This document shows positions 1 through 9,931 of a stretch of DNA of 33,839 nt, piece after piece. The DNA lies in assembly GCA_029856445.1 (NCBI GenBank), contig JAHQWY010000004.1, positions 1 to 33,839 of the forward strand, in the 5' to 3' direction. A model generated the notes under the pieces. It was given only the letters and a program-made list of their open reading frames with translations, did not search any database and was not told the origin of the DNA. Made by a program: the position numbers and the translations under genes. The stretch's first letter is position 1. Every line of letters begins with the position of its first letter. This DNA is from Promethearchaeia archaeon (lineage in GTDB: Archaea > Asgardarchaeota > Lokiarchaeia > Sigyniarchaeales > SOKP01).

Positions 1-35
1 TGAATAGACAGATCTATTAATAAGTAAGTGAAAAA

Positions 36-139
36 TAGCCCAGCACGGATTCGAACCGTGGTCCAGGGGTTCAGAGCCCCCGATGCTTGACCATTTTACT
101 ATTGAGCAATAAATATGCCCAATTCTACACTACTGGGCT
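36..139 (-). tRNA. tRNA-Gln(CTG) with about 31-nt intron in the D-arm (intron approx. 94-124)
   Basis: Reverse complement has acceptor AGCCCAG/CTGGGCT, T-arm ACGG-TTCGAAT-CCGT and anticodon stem-loop GGGGG-CTCTGAA-CCCCT. Removing AATTGGGCATATTTATTGCTCAATAGTAAAA gives a standard 73-nt archaeal tRNA-Gln (GTGTAG|TGGTCAAGCATC). Confidence 0.9.
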
Positions 140-370
140 ATTTAAAATGTTTTTCTAATTGTTATAATTTTATTTTTGTAAAAAATATTTGCTATTTAAT
201 AAAACTTGAAGATAAATACTGTAAAACAAGTATAATATAAGTAATTATTAATCCCTTTTTTTTGATCAAATAAGATAAATTTATTTATAAGGATCGATAT
301 TACTTAACTTGGATTACACAATTCGATTTGGAGGATTCAAAAAGATATCAGTTTCAAAAACTAATTTTTT

Positions 371-411
371 AAACCCCGTGACTGAAAAAAAAACCCCGTA
401 AACTGAAAAAA
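371..411. repeat. Two-copy imperfect tandem repeat AAACCCCGTGACTGAAAAAA / AAACCCCGTAAACTGAAAAAA
   Basis: Direct reading; about 20-21 nt unit in an AT-rich intergenic region. Confidence 0.8.
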
Positions 412-516
412 ACTTTTTAACAAAAATTCCTCCTATGTGTGATCCAACCTTTTTTAGATTAAAATAAATATATGATATTAGTATAATATTTTCACTTTGA
501 GAAAAGCTAAATCTTT

Positions 517-1725
517 TTAACCAGATTTATCATTAAATAATTCAAAAATATCGCTAAAATATTTATCAGACATACCAGCAATATAATCTCTAACGATTAA
601 AGTCAATTTATTACTTTCTTTAAGAGGTTGGAAATAAGACCTACAATTTTTATCATCAATATATTCTATATGGTCTCTAAAAATAGGAGAATCATAATTA
701 TTCTCTTCTAAATCTTTTAAACATCTAGTAAAAATTAATTCAAACTTGTTTCTTAGGTTATCCACAAAATTTTTTTCGTGTGAATTTTTTTTAAAGAGAT
801 CTCGTCGAGTATATATTTTTTCATAATTAAAAGCTTTAAGTTCTTTTAAAGCTTCAAAAATTTTGTCAGAATAGCCAATAACGTCATTATCAAGGCTATA
901 ATTTAACAAATCTGTTATAAGAGTATTAATTATTTTAGCATTTGTATTCCCTAATACTTCTTTACAAAATTTTGGGATTTCATTTCGATTTATTAGTTTT
1001 AATAAAATAGCATCTTCAATATCCCTTCCAATATAACTTATGGTATCAGCAAATCTTACTGCTATTCCCTCATAAGACATTGGTATTCTTTTTATTTCAT
1101 CTTTATCAAAACAATCTGCATATTCTTTAAGATGATCTTCCCAAGTTTTTCCATTACGTTTAGCAGGTTTTAATTTCTGTTCATTAACTTCCCCATCATG
1201 ACAAAGAATACCATCTAGAACTTGTAATGTCAAGTTAAGTCCATTAGCCGGTTTTTCGGGAAATCTTTTTTCAAGATGAGAAAGCCATCTTATACCTTGA
1301 GCATTATGGCTAAAATTTCCCATATTGTATTCTCCACTAAGGTCATTTAATATTTCCTCTCCAAGATGCCCAAATGGAGAATGTCCTATATCATGCCCTA
1401 AAGCTATCGCTTCTATTAAATCAGTATTCAATCTTAAGACACGTCCGATCTGCCTGCTGACTCTTGATACTAAAGTAACATGAAGAGATCTATGTGTAAT
1501 ATTAGCGTTATTGATATCAAAGAATACTTGAGATTTATCTATGTATCTAGCAAATGATTTGCTATGAACAATGCGATCTACATCTCGAAAGAAAGGAGGA
1601 CGTATATCTTCACTTTCATCTTTATAGTATCTAGTTGCTTCTGCATCTATTATCCCGTGAATTCCCACATTAACATCTCTCTTCATCCGCGCTTGCAATT
1701 GCTCAGTTGTTTTCTTATGCATCAC
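517..1725 (-). CDS. HD-domain dGTPase-like triphosphohydrolase
   Basis: Motifs FRDVDRIVHSKSFARYIDKSQVF, ITHRSLHVTLVSRVSRQIGR, ALGHDIGHSPFGHLGE and RFADTISYIGRDIEDA match dGTPase-type HD proteins. Start may be the ATG at 1722. Confidence 0.88.
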   Translation of the reverse strand: MMHKKTTEQLQARMKRDVNVGIHGIIDAEATRYYKDESEDIRPPFFRDVDRIVHSKSFARYIDKSQVFFDINNANITHRSLHVTLVSRVSRQIGRVLRLNTDLIEAIALGHDIGHSPFGHLGEEILNDLSGEYNMGNFSHNAQGIRWLSHLEKRFPEKPANGLNLTLQVLDGILCHDGEVNEQKLKPAKRNGKTWEDHLKEYADCFDKDEIKRIPMSYEGIAVRFADTISYIGRDIEDAILLKLINRNEIPKFCKEVLGNTNAKIINTLITDLLNYSLDNDVIGYSDKIFEALKELKAFNYEKIYTRRDLFKKNSHEKNFVDNLRNKFELIFTRCLKDLEENNYDSPIFRDHIEYIDDKNCRSYFQPLKESNKLTLIVRDYIAGMSDKYFSDIFELFNDKSG

Positions 1726-1830
1726 TAAATTAAATCATTGTATAATTGTATTTAATATAAGATTTATATGATAAAAATAAAGATTTTTCTTATCTAAAAA
1801 TTTCGTTTATAATAATCTTTATTTTAGATA

Positions 1831-2778
1831 TTACCCAAATTTCATATCAATTGCATCGTAGGGGCATGCTTCTTTACATTTCAAGCAAAAATTGCACTCT
1901 CCTTTACCAGTAAAAAACTCAAAAGGTTCATCCAATATCCTTATTTGTTTTGGACAAATATTTTCACATATCCCACAATCGGATCTTCCTACGCATCTGA
2001 CGGGATTTCTTGTTAATTTTAGAAAAGAATATTCTGATACAGTTGAGGCAATAGCGGCAAAAGGGCAAAAATACCTACAATATACTCGTGGATACCATAC
2101 AGATAATATGATTATTATCAAATAGAAGAAAAATATTATAAATGTCACCAAATTAGAGAATAATGGTTGTAAGCTCCCCGTATTAATCATATCTTTTATT
2201 ATATTTGGAAAGAATACAAATATGTATTCTGATAAGGAAAAAAATCCCATTGGTTTTCTTCCAAAATCCCCAATGTTTGCTCTATAATCTACATAAAATT
2301 CATAATTTGTCGACATTGTAATTCCCAAAGGAAGTACAATAATTATAATCAAAATTACAAACGTATATTTAACTTTTAACAGTGATTTATGAGTATTGAT
2401 TTTTATACTCCTTTTAGGTGTAGGAATAGCTGCACATGCGTCTTGAATTGTACCAACAGGACAAACCCACCCACAAAAAACACGATTGGTAAGTAATAGG
2501 ATAATTATTAAAGCAGCAATTAAAAATACTGGAAAAATTCCATCTACGATAAAATAAAAAATATACTCCAAAATCCCTGCTCCACTCGAAATTGGATTTC
2601 TTGGGGAATTTAAAATAGGAAGTACTTTTACAAGGCTTTCCATACTTAATAAATTTATACTAAAAATTAATTCTAAGAGAATATAATTAATTATTATAAA
2701 AGCAATGATCTGAACGATATGTCTAGATATTGTCGTTCGATGATTTTTGATATTTATTAGAAAGCTTTTAATATTCAA
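1831..2778 (-). CDS. Membrane 4Fe-4S protein, NapH/polyferredoxin-like
   Basis: CGWVCPVGTIQD and CRYFCPFAA transmembrane cysteine motifs, plus two C-terminal ferredoxin clusters (CGICENICP, CNFCLKCKEACP). Confidence 0.85.
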   Translation of the reverse strand: MNIKSFLINIKNHRTTISRHIVQIIAFIIINYILLELIFSINLLSMESLVKVLPILNSPRNPISSGAGILEYIFYFIVDGIFPVFLIAALIIILLLTNRVFCGWVCPVGTIQDACAAIPTPKRSIKINTHKSLLKVKYTFVILIIIIVLPLGITMSTNYEFYVDYRANIGDFGRKPMGFFSLSEYIFVFFPNIIKDMINTGSLQPLFSNLVTFIIFFFYLIIIILSVWYPRVYCRYFCPFAAIASTVSEYSFLKLTRNPVRCVGRSDCGICENICPKQIRILDEPFEFFTGKGECNFCLKCKEACPYDAIDMKFG

Positions 2779-2948
2779 AAATTACCACTAAATATTTAAT
2801 TAAAAAAGTTAATTAATACTGTTTAAAAAAATTAATTCTTCTCTTAAGAAATGTTATAAGGAGAAAAAGAGCTATTTGAGTTAATTTTATGCAGATTCTT
2901 TTATCTTTCTAATCCGCTAATAAACAAAGCAGGTTGTGGAAAGTTTAT

Positions 2949-4859
2949 TTACTTCAGTAAAACTGTTTCCAAATTCACAGGACTTTTTGTTTGTTTCCTT
3001 AGTTTTTTATGTATCATCGTTGATAAGCTTACACATTTAGAAGCTTCTCCATGATTTACTATTATGGATTTAGGTCTTGGCTGAATTCGTCTTAAAAACT
3101 GTGAGATTTGACTACGTGAGGAATGTCCTGAAAACCCTTCAAGCGTAAAAGTTTTTAGATTTATTTTAACAAGTTGAGTACGTCCTTTCGCATCTACATA
3201 AGTAAACTCTCGAAATCCCTTTTGAATTCTTGAGCCTAAAGTTCCGTTTACTTGATAGGAAACAAAAATAAGAGTATTTTTAGGATCATTTGCCATTTCT
3301 CTTAAATATTGTACAGATGGGCCACCTATAAGCATTCCACTTGTGGCTAAAATAATACAAGGTCCACCTTTAATTATATCTAATCGTTCATCTTGCGCCG
3401 AGACTGTTTCAAAATAATCACTTAAAAAGGGATTTTTTCCTTGATGTAAAATTTTCTCTCTTAAATCGCTACTTAAAAAGTCTGGGTTGGCTGTATGTAT
3501 TGCTGTAGCTTCACTAATTAATCCATCGATGAAAATTGGAACTTTATCAATAAATCCTTTATCAATATATTCTTCAAGTACAATTAAAAGCTCTTGAGCA
3601 CGTCCAACTGCAAGAACTGGAACTAAAACTTTTCCTCCTCTTTTAAGGGTAGAATTTAAAATCTGTTTCAATTCCTTTTCAGATTCTTGTCTACTTGGGA
3701 TACGATCTTGAGGTCCGCCATATGTTGATTCTATTAATAAGCTTTCAACTCTAGGAAACTTTACTGTCGCTTTTTCTAATAATCGAGTTTTTTGAAATTT
3801 AAAATCTCCTGTATATACAAAATTATAATCTCCCTTACCAAAATGCAAATGAATCATCGATGAACCTAGAATATGACCAGAATTATGAAGTGTTAATTTA
3901 ATATCGGGAGCAATATCAGTTACCTTTCCCCATGAAAGCGGTATAGTATGAAGAACCGTTTGTTTAACATCTCTTTTAGAATATGGTAAAGGTGTTCCTT
4001 CCTTTTCACATATTTGAATAAAATCTAGTTGCAACATTGTGGCTAAATTACGTGTAGGTAGAGTACAATAAACTGGACCACGATACCCATATTTATAGAG
4101 AAAAGGAACAAGACCACAATGATCTAGATGGGCATGAGATATTATAATAGCATCAAGATCTCTTAAAGAGAATTCGGGTATATCGAAAAATGGAAATTTA
4201 TCATTAGGATTCCCTATATTTAATCCTACATCTAATAAGACACTACTATCTCTCGTCTGCATTAATATGCAAGACCGTCCTACTTCACGAAAACCACCTA
4301 ATGCTGTTAATCTTATATTTAAATCCTTAAAAAGGGGTGGTCTATGAATTCTTTTACCAATTTCTAATAGTATATCCTTTTGGGTTTGTCTTTCTTTTTT
4401 AAGCATACCTCTAATTAATTGAATAGTTCTAGATGTAAGTGGAGGTGTCCTGATGGTTTTGGGTTGCCAAAATGTATTCGATCGGATTTCTTTTAAATTA
4501 ATTCCCTTTTTGCCAATTACAAGCCCAGGTTTTCCGGATTCAATTATTACCTCACCGCGTGTGTGATCAAACTCAATTGCGCTAATTTCTGCATCTTCAT
4601 TGACCAAATTTCTTATATATTCTTCAGTTTCCGCAGGATCCTTACGCTTGTCTACATTCCAACGAAAAACCACACGTTTTCTCATGGTTTTAGCTAAGTC
4701 TTTCAGAATTGTAGAGCTTTCAATAGCATCTACATCTGAATTTTCAGAATACACAGCAATTTCAGGTCCCTCAAATTCAATTTTATTAACAATTATTTCA
4801 GGTGGAAGGTTATTAATAATTTCTTCTCTAATTCGTAAAAGTTCTCCTTCAAAACTCAT
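2949..4859 (-). CDS. KH-domain/metallo-beta-lactamase/beta-CASP ribonuclease aCPSF1
   Basis: N-terminal KH region (GKPGLVIGKKGINLKEI), HAHLDHCG metallo-beta-lactamase motif, GHILGSSMIHLHFG, LLIESTYGG, SGHSSRSQI and C-terminal VNHGE. Confidence 0.95.
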   Translation of the reverse strand: MSFEGELLRIREEIINNLPPEIIVNKIEFEGPEIAVYSENSDVDAIESSTILKDLAKTMRKRVVFRWNVDKRKDPAETEEYIRNLVNEDAEISAIEFDHTRGEVIIESGKPGLVIGKKGINLKEIRSNTFWQPKTIRTPPLTSRTIQLIRGMLKKERQTQKDILLEIGKRIHRPPLFKDLNIRLTALGGFREVGRSCILMQTRDSSVLLDVGLNIGNPNDKFPFFDIPEFSLRDLDAIIISHAHLDHCGLVPFLYKYGYRGPVYCTLPTRNLATMLQLDFIQICEKEGTPLPYSKRDVKQTVLHTIPLSWGKVTDIAPDIKLTLHNSGHILGSSMIHLHFGKGDYNFVYTGDFKFQKTRLLEKATVKFPRVESLLIESTYGGPQDRIPSRQESEKELKQILNSTLKRGGKVLVPVLAVGRAQELLIVLEEYIDKGFIDKVPIFIDGLISEATAIHTANPDFLSSDLREKILHQGKNPFLSDYFETVSAQDERLDIIKGGPCIILATSGMLIGGPSVQYLREMANDPKNTLIFVSYQVNGTLGSRIQKGFREFTYVDAKGRTQLVKINLKTFTLEGFSGHSSRSQISQFLRRIQPRPKSIIVNHGEASKCVSLSTMIHKKLRKQTKSPVNLETVLLK

Positions 4860-5266
4860 AATTATTCATTTTTTTTTTCTAATTTCTGTATCTAGCTAAA
4901 TGATTATATTTAGAATCTGATTTATTCTCTAATAATTTGCCTATAAAGCAACAATCTCAATATATTAAAATACTTATTAATAACACTTGAAATTTTATTT
5001 ATATTTATATGTTCTAATTTTTTCTAAACACTATTATGAATAAATAGAATTCCATTCTCTTACAATTAACCTCAGTTAAAGGAGAGAATCGTTTTTAGAG
5101 TGAAATATTTCTAAATTTCTAAGATAGATATGAATTATTCAAATAAAAACATTATGATTATAAAAAAATAAAGAATTTGACAAGTTAAGAATATATAACT
5201 GGTTTCTAAATAATACTTTACTTTTATTTAGATATATTTTTTTGAAAATATTGATTAGTGTGAATT

Positions 5267-5899
5267 ATGAGTAAACTAAAAATTGGGGCTATTGCTAGCG
5301 GATCTGGATCAAATTTTGAAAGCATTGTTCAGTCATGTGAAGACGGTATTTTGAAAGAAAAAGCCACCGTAGAAGTTTTAATTTGTAATAAAGCAGGAGC
5401 ATATTGTATGGAACGAGCTAAAAACCACAATATTCCTTATTTTTTAATTGAATCAGATAAACATGAGGGAACAAGAGAAGAATTTGACCAAAAAATGATT
5501 GAAGTATTAGATCGGCATAATTGTGAACTAATAGTACTAGTAGGGTATATGCGTTTTGTTAGTGAATTGTTTATCAATCATTTTAAAGGAAATATTATGA
5601 ATATACATCCTGCCCTCTTACCTAGTTTTAAAGGAATGCATGCACATGAGGATGCTTTAAAATATGGGGTCAAAGTATCGGGAGTTACAGTACATTTTGT
5701 TGATATTCATGAAGATCATGGCCCAATCATTATCCAGAAAGCAGTCCCAGTTTTTGATACAGACACTAAAGAGACTTTAGGGGCAAGAATTCTAAAATGG
5801 GAACATAAAGCTTTTCCAAAAGCAATTGAACTTTTCTGTGATAGACGGTTACACGTTGATGGGCGGATTGTTAGAATAGATGGGCAAGTAAATTTATAA
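5267..5899 (+). CDS. purN: Phosphoribosylglycinamide formyltransferase
   Basis: ASGSGSNFESI, LVGYMRF, NIHPALLPSFKGMHAHEDAL, GVTVHFVDIHEDHGPII. Confidence 0.93.
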   Translation: MSKLKIGAIASGSGSNFESIVQSCEDGILKEKATVEVLICNKAGAYCMERAKNHNIPYFLIESDKHEGTREEFDQKMIEVLDRHNCELIVLVGYMRFVSELFINHFKGNIMNIHPALLPSFKGMHAHEDALKYGVKVSGVTVHFVDIHEDHGPIIIQKAVPVFDTDTKETLGARILKWEHKAFPKAIELFCDRRLHVDGRIVRIDGQVNL

Positions 5900-5917
5900 A
5901 TTTTTTCATTAAATAAA

Positions 5918-6017
5918 GGGAAATGATTTTAATGCGCTTTCTGACCCAACGGATTAAAATAGTTTTTGAACTGTTTTCAAAATGACGAAGATCTTGAGTA
6001 GCGAGAAATCATTTCCC
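5918..6017. ncRNA. Candidate structured RNA or intergenic stem-loop of unknown class
   Basis: Perfect 12-bp inverted repeat GGGAAATGATTT (5918-5929) / AAATCATTTCCC (6006-6017), internal CGCT/AGCG pairing, and apical hairpin TTTTGAA-CTGTT-TTCAAAA. Confidence 0.5.
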
Positions 6018-6116
6018 TCCTTTTATGAGTTATCCTTCGAAATAAGTAAACGCTAAAGTTTTAATCAAATTAATTATAATCATTAATAAATATTTAGATA
6101 CCTGTTATATTTGAGT

Positions 6117-8306
6117 ATGCCTCGTAGAAAGGAAATCACTGAAATACTTAATTTAATGGAAAAAACTCAAAATATTCGCAACACTGCTTTAGCTGGTCAT
6201 ATAGATCATGGTAAAACCACGCTTTCTGATTCATTACTAAGTGAAGCAGGTTTTTTATCGCCCGATCTAGCAGGTGAAGCACGTGCTTTAGATTATCTTG
6301 AGGAAGAACAGCAACGCGGAATAACTATGAAATCTGCTAATATTTCATTATACTATGAGAAATCACTTGAAGGTCATGAGCCTTTTGTTATTAATTTAGT
6401 TGATACTCCCGGTCATTTAGATTTTAGTGGTAAGGTAACTCGAGCTCTAAGACTTATTGATGGAGTTGTAATTGTTGTCGATGCTGTTGAAGAAATAATT
6501 ACTCAATCCGAGACAGTTATTAAACAAGCATTACAAGAAGGAGTAAAGCCAGTCCTTTTTATCAATAAAGTTGATAGGTTAATTAGAGAATTAAGACTTT
6601 CAGATGATGAGATCAAGGAAAAGTATATTAGAATAATAAAATCCTTTAATAAGTTAATTGATCGATTTGCTGATCCTCCATTTAATAAGAAGTGGAAGGT
6701 GTCACCATTATCTGGAAACGTTGCTTTTGGATCAGCGCTTCATAAATGGGGATTCACTCTAAATATTTTAGAAAAATCTGATTTAACTTTTAAAGATATT
6801 AGAGAAAGATATAAAAAGGACACGTACACAAAAGAAAGTTATTCAGACTTAACTCAATATTTTCCGATTCATAAAGCAATATTAGAAATGGTTGTAGACC
6901 ATTTACCAAATCCAATTGAAGCTCAAAAATATAGAATAGGAAAAATATGGGATGGAGATCTAAATTCTGATTTAGGAAAAGCGATGATTAACTGTGATCC
7001 TGATGGGCCATTAATTATCTGTTTAAGTAAAGTGCAAGCCGATAAACATGGTCTAGTTGCTACAGGAAGAATATTTTGTGGGAGTTGTGCTAAAAAAAGT
7101 GAAATTTTTCTTATAAATGAGAATAATTTTGAAACGATTCAAAGAATTGCTATTTTTATGGGGCAAAGAAGAGAACAAGTTGATAAAATCCCCGTGGGTA
7201 ATATTGTAGCAATTGAGGGTTTGAAACTTATTAGAAGTGGTGAAACCATCATTGATAGTAATCATATTAATGGTATGGTGCCATTTGAAAGTGTTAAGTA
7301 CGTAACTACTCCAGTAGTGACTGTTTCGATTGAACCAGAATATCTTAGAGATTTGGATAGAATGAAAGAATTAATTGAGAATATATTAATAGAAGATCCA
7401 AATCTAAAATTTGAGATCAATGAGGAAACAGGAGAATTCTTATTATCTGGAATGGGTCCTCTTCATCTTGAAGTCACAGCTAACGAGATAGGAAAGAGAG
7501 GTGTAAATATTACTGTATCGGATCCAAGACCCGTCTTTAAAGAATCTTGTCGACATAACTCTTCTTCTATAGAAGTAAAATCTTCTGAAAGTAAAAATAT
7601 TTTAAAACTAAGTGTAGAAAGATTAGACAAGAAAACAGTCAGATTTTTCCAAAATATTGATTACAGAACAATCAAACCTTTTAATGTTTTAAAAGAGGTC
7701 TTAAAGGAGAATACAGGTTTAAGCAATAAAGAGGCTGAAAATTTTTGGATATGTGATGATGATCAAAATATAATAATATACGATGTAGGTAATGATTTAG
7801 ATGAATCGTATAAAAATGCAATAATTGAAATATTTAAAAAAATAAAATTAAGTGGACCGTTATGTAACGAGAAACTTGCCGAACTAAAAATAAGAATTGA
7901 GGATTTATTTATTGATACTACTCTACAAGATAGCGTTTTTAATGATTTATCTATTATGTTTTATGAAGCAATAAAAAAAGGATTAATGGAGGCAGAATTA
8001 ATTCTATTAGAACCGATTTATCATACGATAATACAGCTTCCTCCTGATTATATTAAAAATACTGTCTCATTACTTTCAAAATATTCTGCAAAAATTAAGA
8101 GTATTGATCAAGAAAAGGAATACCAAGCGATTATTGAAATTCTTTTATCCGTCCGTAATTCTATAAAATTTGCTGAAGACATACGAAGTTCGACTTCTGG
8201 AAGAGCTTTTTGGCAAAATGAGTTCCATGCATTCATGGAGGTCCCGAAACATGAATCTCAACGAATTATTGAAAGTATAAAATTTTTAAAAGGATTAACT
8301 TGGTAA
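6117..8306 (+). CDS. EF-2 paralogue (aEF-2p-like) without diphthamide motif
   Basis: AGHIDHGKTTLSD P-loop, DTPGHLDF, NKVDR, LSGMGPLHLEV and SGRAFWQNEFHAF are EF-2 hallmarks. The domain IV position of the diphthamide HRGPAQ loop reads IDTTLQDSVFNDLSIM. The ATG at 6117 is preferred over the TTG at 6111. Confidence 0.93.
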   Translation: MPRRKEITEILNLMEKTQNIRNTALAGHIDHGKTTLSDSLLSEAGFLSPDLAGEARALDYLEEEQQRGITMKSANISLYYEKSLEGHEPFVINLVDTPGHLDFSGKVTRALRLIDGVVIVVDAVEEIITQSETVIKQALQEGVKPVLFINKVDRLIRELRLSDDEIKEKYIRIIKSFNKLIDRFADPPFNKKWKVSPLSGNVAFGSALHKWGFTLNILEKSDLTFKDIRERYKKDTYTKESYSDLTQYFPIHKAILEMVVDHLPNPIEAQKYRIGKIWDGDLNSDLGKAMINCDPDGPLIICLSKVQADKHGLVATGRIFCGSCAKKSEIFLINENNFETIQRIAIFMGQRREQVDKIPVGNIVAIEGLKLIRSGETIIDSNHINGMVPFESVKYVTTPVVTVSIEPEYLRDLDRMKELIENILIEDPNLKFEINEETGEFLLSGMGPLHLEVTANEIGKRGVNITVSDPRPVFKESCRHNSSSIEVKSSESKNILKLSVERLDKKTVRFFQNIDYRTIKPFNVLKEVLKENTGLSNKEAENFWICDDDQNIIIYDVGNDLDESYKNAIIEIFKKIKLSGPLCNEKLAELKIRIEDLFIDTTLQDSVFNDLSIMFYEAIKKGLMEAELILLEPIYHTIIQLPPDYIKNTVSLLSKYSAKIKSIDQEKEYQAIIEILLSVRNSIKFAEDIRSSTSGRAFWQNEFHAFMEVPKHESQRIIESIKFLKGLTW

Positions 8307-8311
8307 AGGGT

Positions 8312-8760
8312 TCATTTTCTACCAAATTTGATAATTTCACTGGATATAGAATAATTTGGTAAAATTGAATTCGCATAACCCTTTTCTGCGGCGATCTTCG
8401 GCATAGCAAATAAAATACATGTTTCCTCGGATTCTGAAATTGTTTTTCCACCGACTTTTTGAATAGAACCTAACCCCTCAACACCATCAGAGCCCATACC
8501 AGTTAATAATACTCCTAATGCTCGATCCCTATACACTCTTGCTGCCGAAAAAAATAATATATCTATAGAGGGCTTCCTGTTGATCCAATAACAAAAATGG
8601 CGATAATATTTTGAATTAGGGGTACACCTATTCCTTTCTGGAATATTACATTAAACGTAGCTTCTACATCTATATGTGAAATTTTAACTAAACCGATTCC
8701 TAGCATTTCCATTGCTAGCGTATTTTCTCTAGAATTTTGATAATTTTCCATGATTATCAT
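8312..8760 (-). pseudogene. Degenerate CheB methylesterase domain (internal deletion plus frameshift)
   Basis: Frame pieces AIFVIGSTGSP | KPSIDILFF | SAARVYRDRALGVLLTGMGSDGVEGLGSIQKVGGKTISESEETCILFAMPKIAAEKGYANSILP match the start and end of the CheB catalytic domain. The middle is missing and a one-base shift lies at a T-run. Confidence 0.75.
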
Positions 8761-9286
8761 TTACTTCATGCCTAAACTTGGTTATAAAGTTAAATCTTTG
8801 TATTTTTTATCCATTTCACATATTCGAAATAAACTTATTCCAACTAAGACACATGGTAAAGTTCCTAGATAATTAATAATTTTCACCATTTTTCTTCTAA
8901 TATTCATTCTTTCTGAGCTCCTTTCAAACTATAGTTTTTATATATTTTGTGGTAAGAATTCTTTTTTTTTGTGTCTTTACAGGTGGTGTTGTAGAAGAAT
9001 TATAATAGAATCTGTATTTAAATCTTTTTGTTGTAAGACTTTTTTGTACTTTTGATCGTTTTAATATTTTTAGCACATTATTTATATATAACCAAAGTGT
9101 TATTACCACTTAAATTAATTTGTTAAGACAAAGATTTATATTTTTGAAGAAAATTACATATTAAAGTTAATTTTGAACACAAATAAGTGTTTAATAAAAG
9201 GAAAATCTTTTCAAAATTCCTTAAATGTGATTTAACTTAATGAATGACTATAGGCCATAATAATAACATTACCAAACGGAATAAAT

Positions 9287-9931
9287 ATGAGTTCTACTGA
9301 ATTTTATAAAGAAATTCTTATAAAATTTCCAATATGTAAAGAAAGTCGAACATTGAAATTACCCATTAAAATTATAAACCAAAGTAAGCAATTAACAACA
9401 GTATCAATCCCTTTAGGAATAAATTGTGAACATAGCTTTCAAGCTTTTGTTGATAAAAATTTTGTTGTTAGGGGATATCAAACAGTAGATTTCGATTTTT
9501 CGAAAATGGAACTCTATGAAACCAGTACTAATGTTCTTAAAAAAAAGGAAGAAAGTGATGTTGAAGGTAATAATTTCACTTCTATGAAAATATTTCAAAA
9601 TATGATTCAACTATTACGAGATTGTGTGGATGATAAAGAGATAATTGGAAGTGGCATTTTCAGTGAAGAAGGAAAAGTGTTATATTCTTCATTACCTCAG
9701 ACGACACTATTTAACACAATGAGGGAATTTGAAGTTAGAAGTGAAAGAAACCTGGTGAGTGTTACTCATATGTATTTAGAATTAGAAAATAGAGAAAAAT
9801 TTATTTCTAAATTCATAGAGATTGAGGGAGTAAAAATTAATATAGTTTTAATGTTTTCTTTTAGAGTAAAATTTGGAATGGGAAATTTACACCTTAGAGA
9901 TTTATTAAGAAAAGTAGAAAAACTAAATTAA
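9287..9931 (+). CDS. Hypothetical protein, Asgard-type N-terminal domain plus probable Roadblock/LC7-like C-terminal domain
   Basis: N-terminal SIPLGINCEHSFQAFVDKNFVVRGYQTVDFDF; C-terminal IIGSGIFSEEGKVLYSSLP...KFGMGNLHLRDLLRKVEKL has the Roadblock pattern. Confidence 0.6.
   Translation: MSSTEFYKEILIKFPICKESRTLKLPIKIINQSKQLTTVSIPLGINCEHSFQAFVDKNFVVRGYQTVDFDFSKMELYETSTNVLKKKEESDVEGNNFTSMKIFQNMIQLLRDCVDDKEIIGSGIFSEEGKVLYSSLPQTTLFNTMREFEVRSERNLVSVTHMYLELENREKFISKFIEIEGVKINIVLMFSFRVKFGMGNLHLRDLLRKVEKLN

Noticed and set aside
1892-2125. 77-aa ORF on + strand
   Set aside because: Antisense to the well-supported ferredoxin gene; composition looks like a shadow ORF.
4600-4899. 99-aa ORF on + strand
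   Set aside because: Antisense to the aCPSF1 N-terminus; Ser/Ile-rich shadow ORF.
7053-7265. 70-aa ORF on - strand
   Set aside because: Lies inside EF-2p on the opposite strand; no motif.
8924-9109. 61-aa ORF on - strand
   Set aside because: Low-complexity K/T/I-rich translation of an AT-rich spacer; no support.
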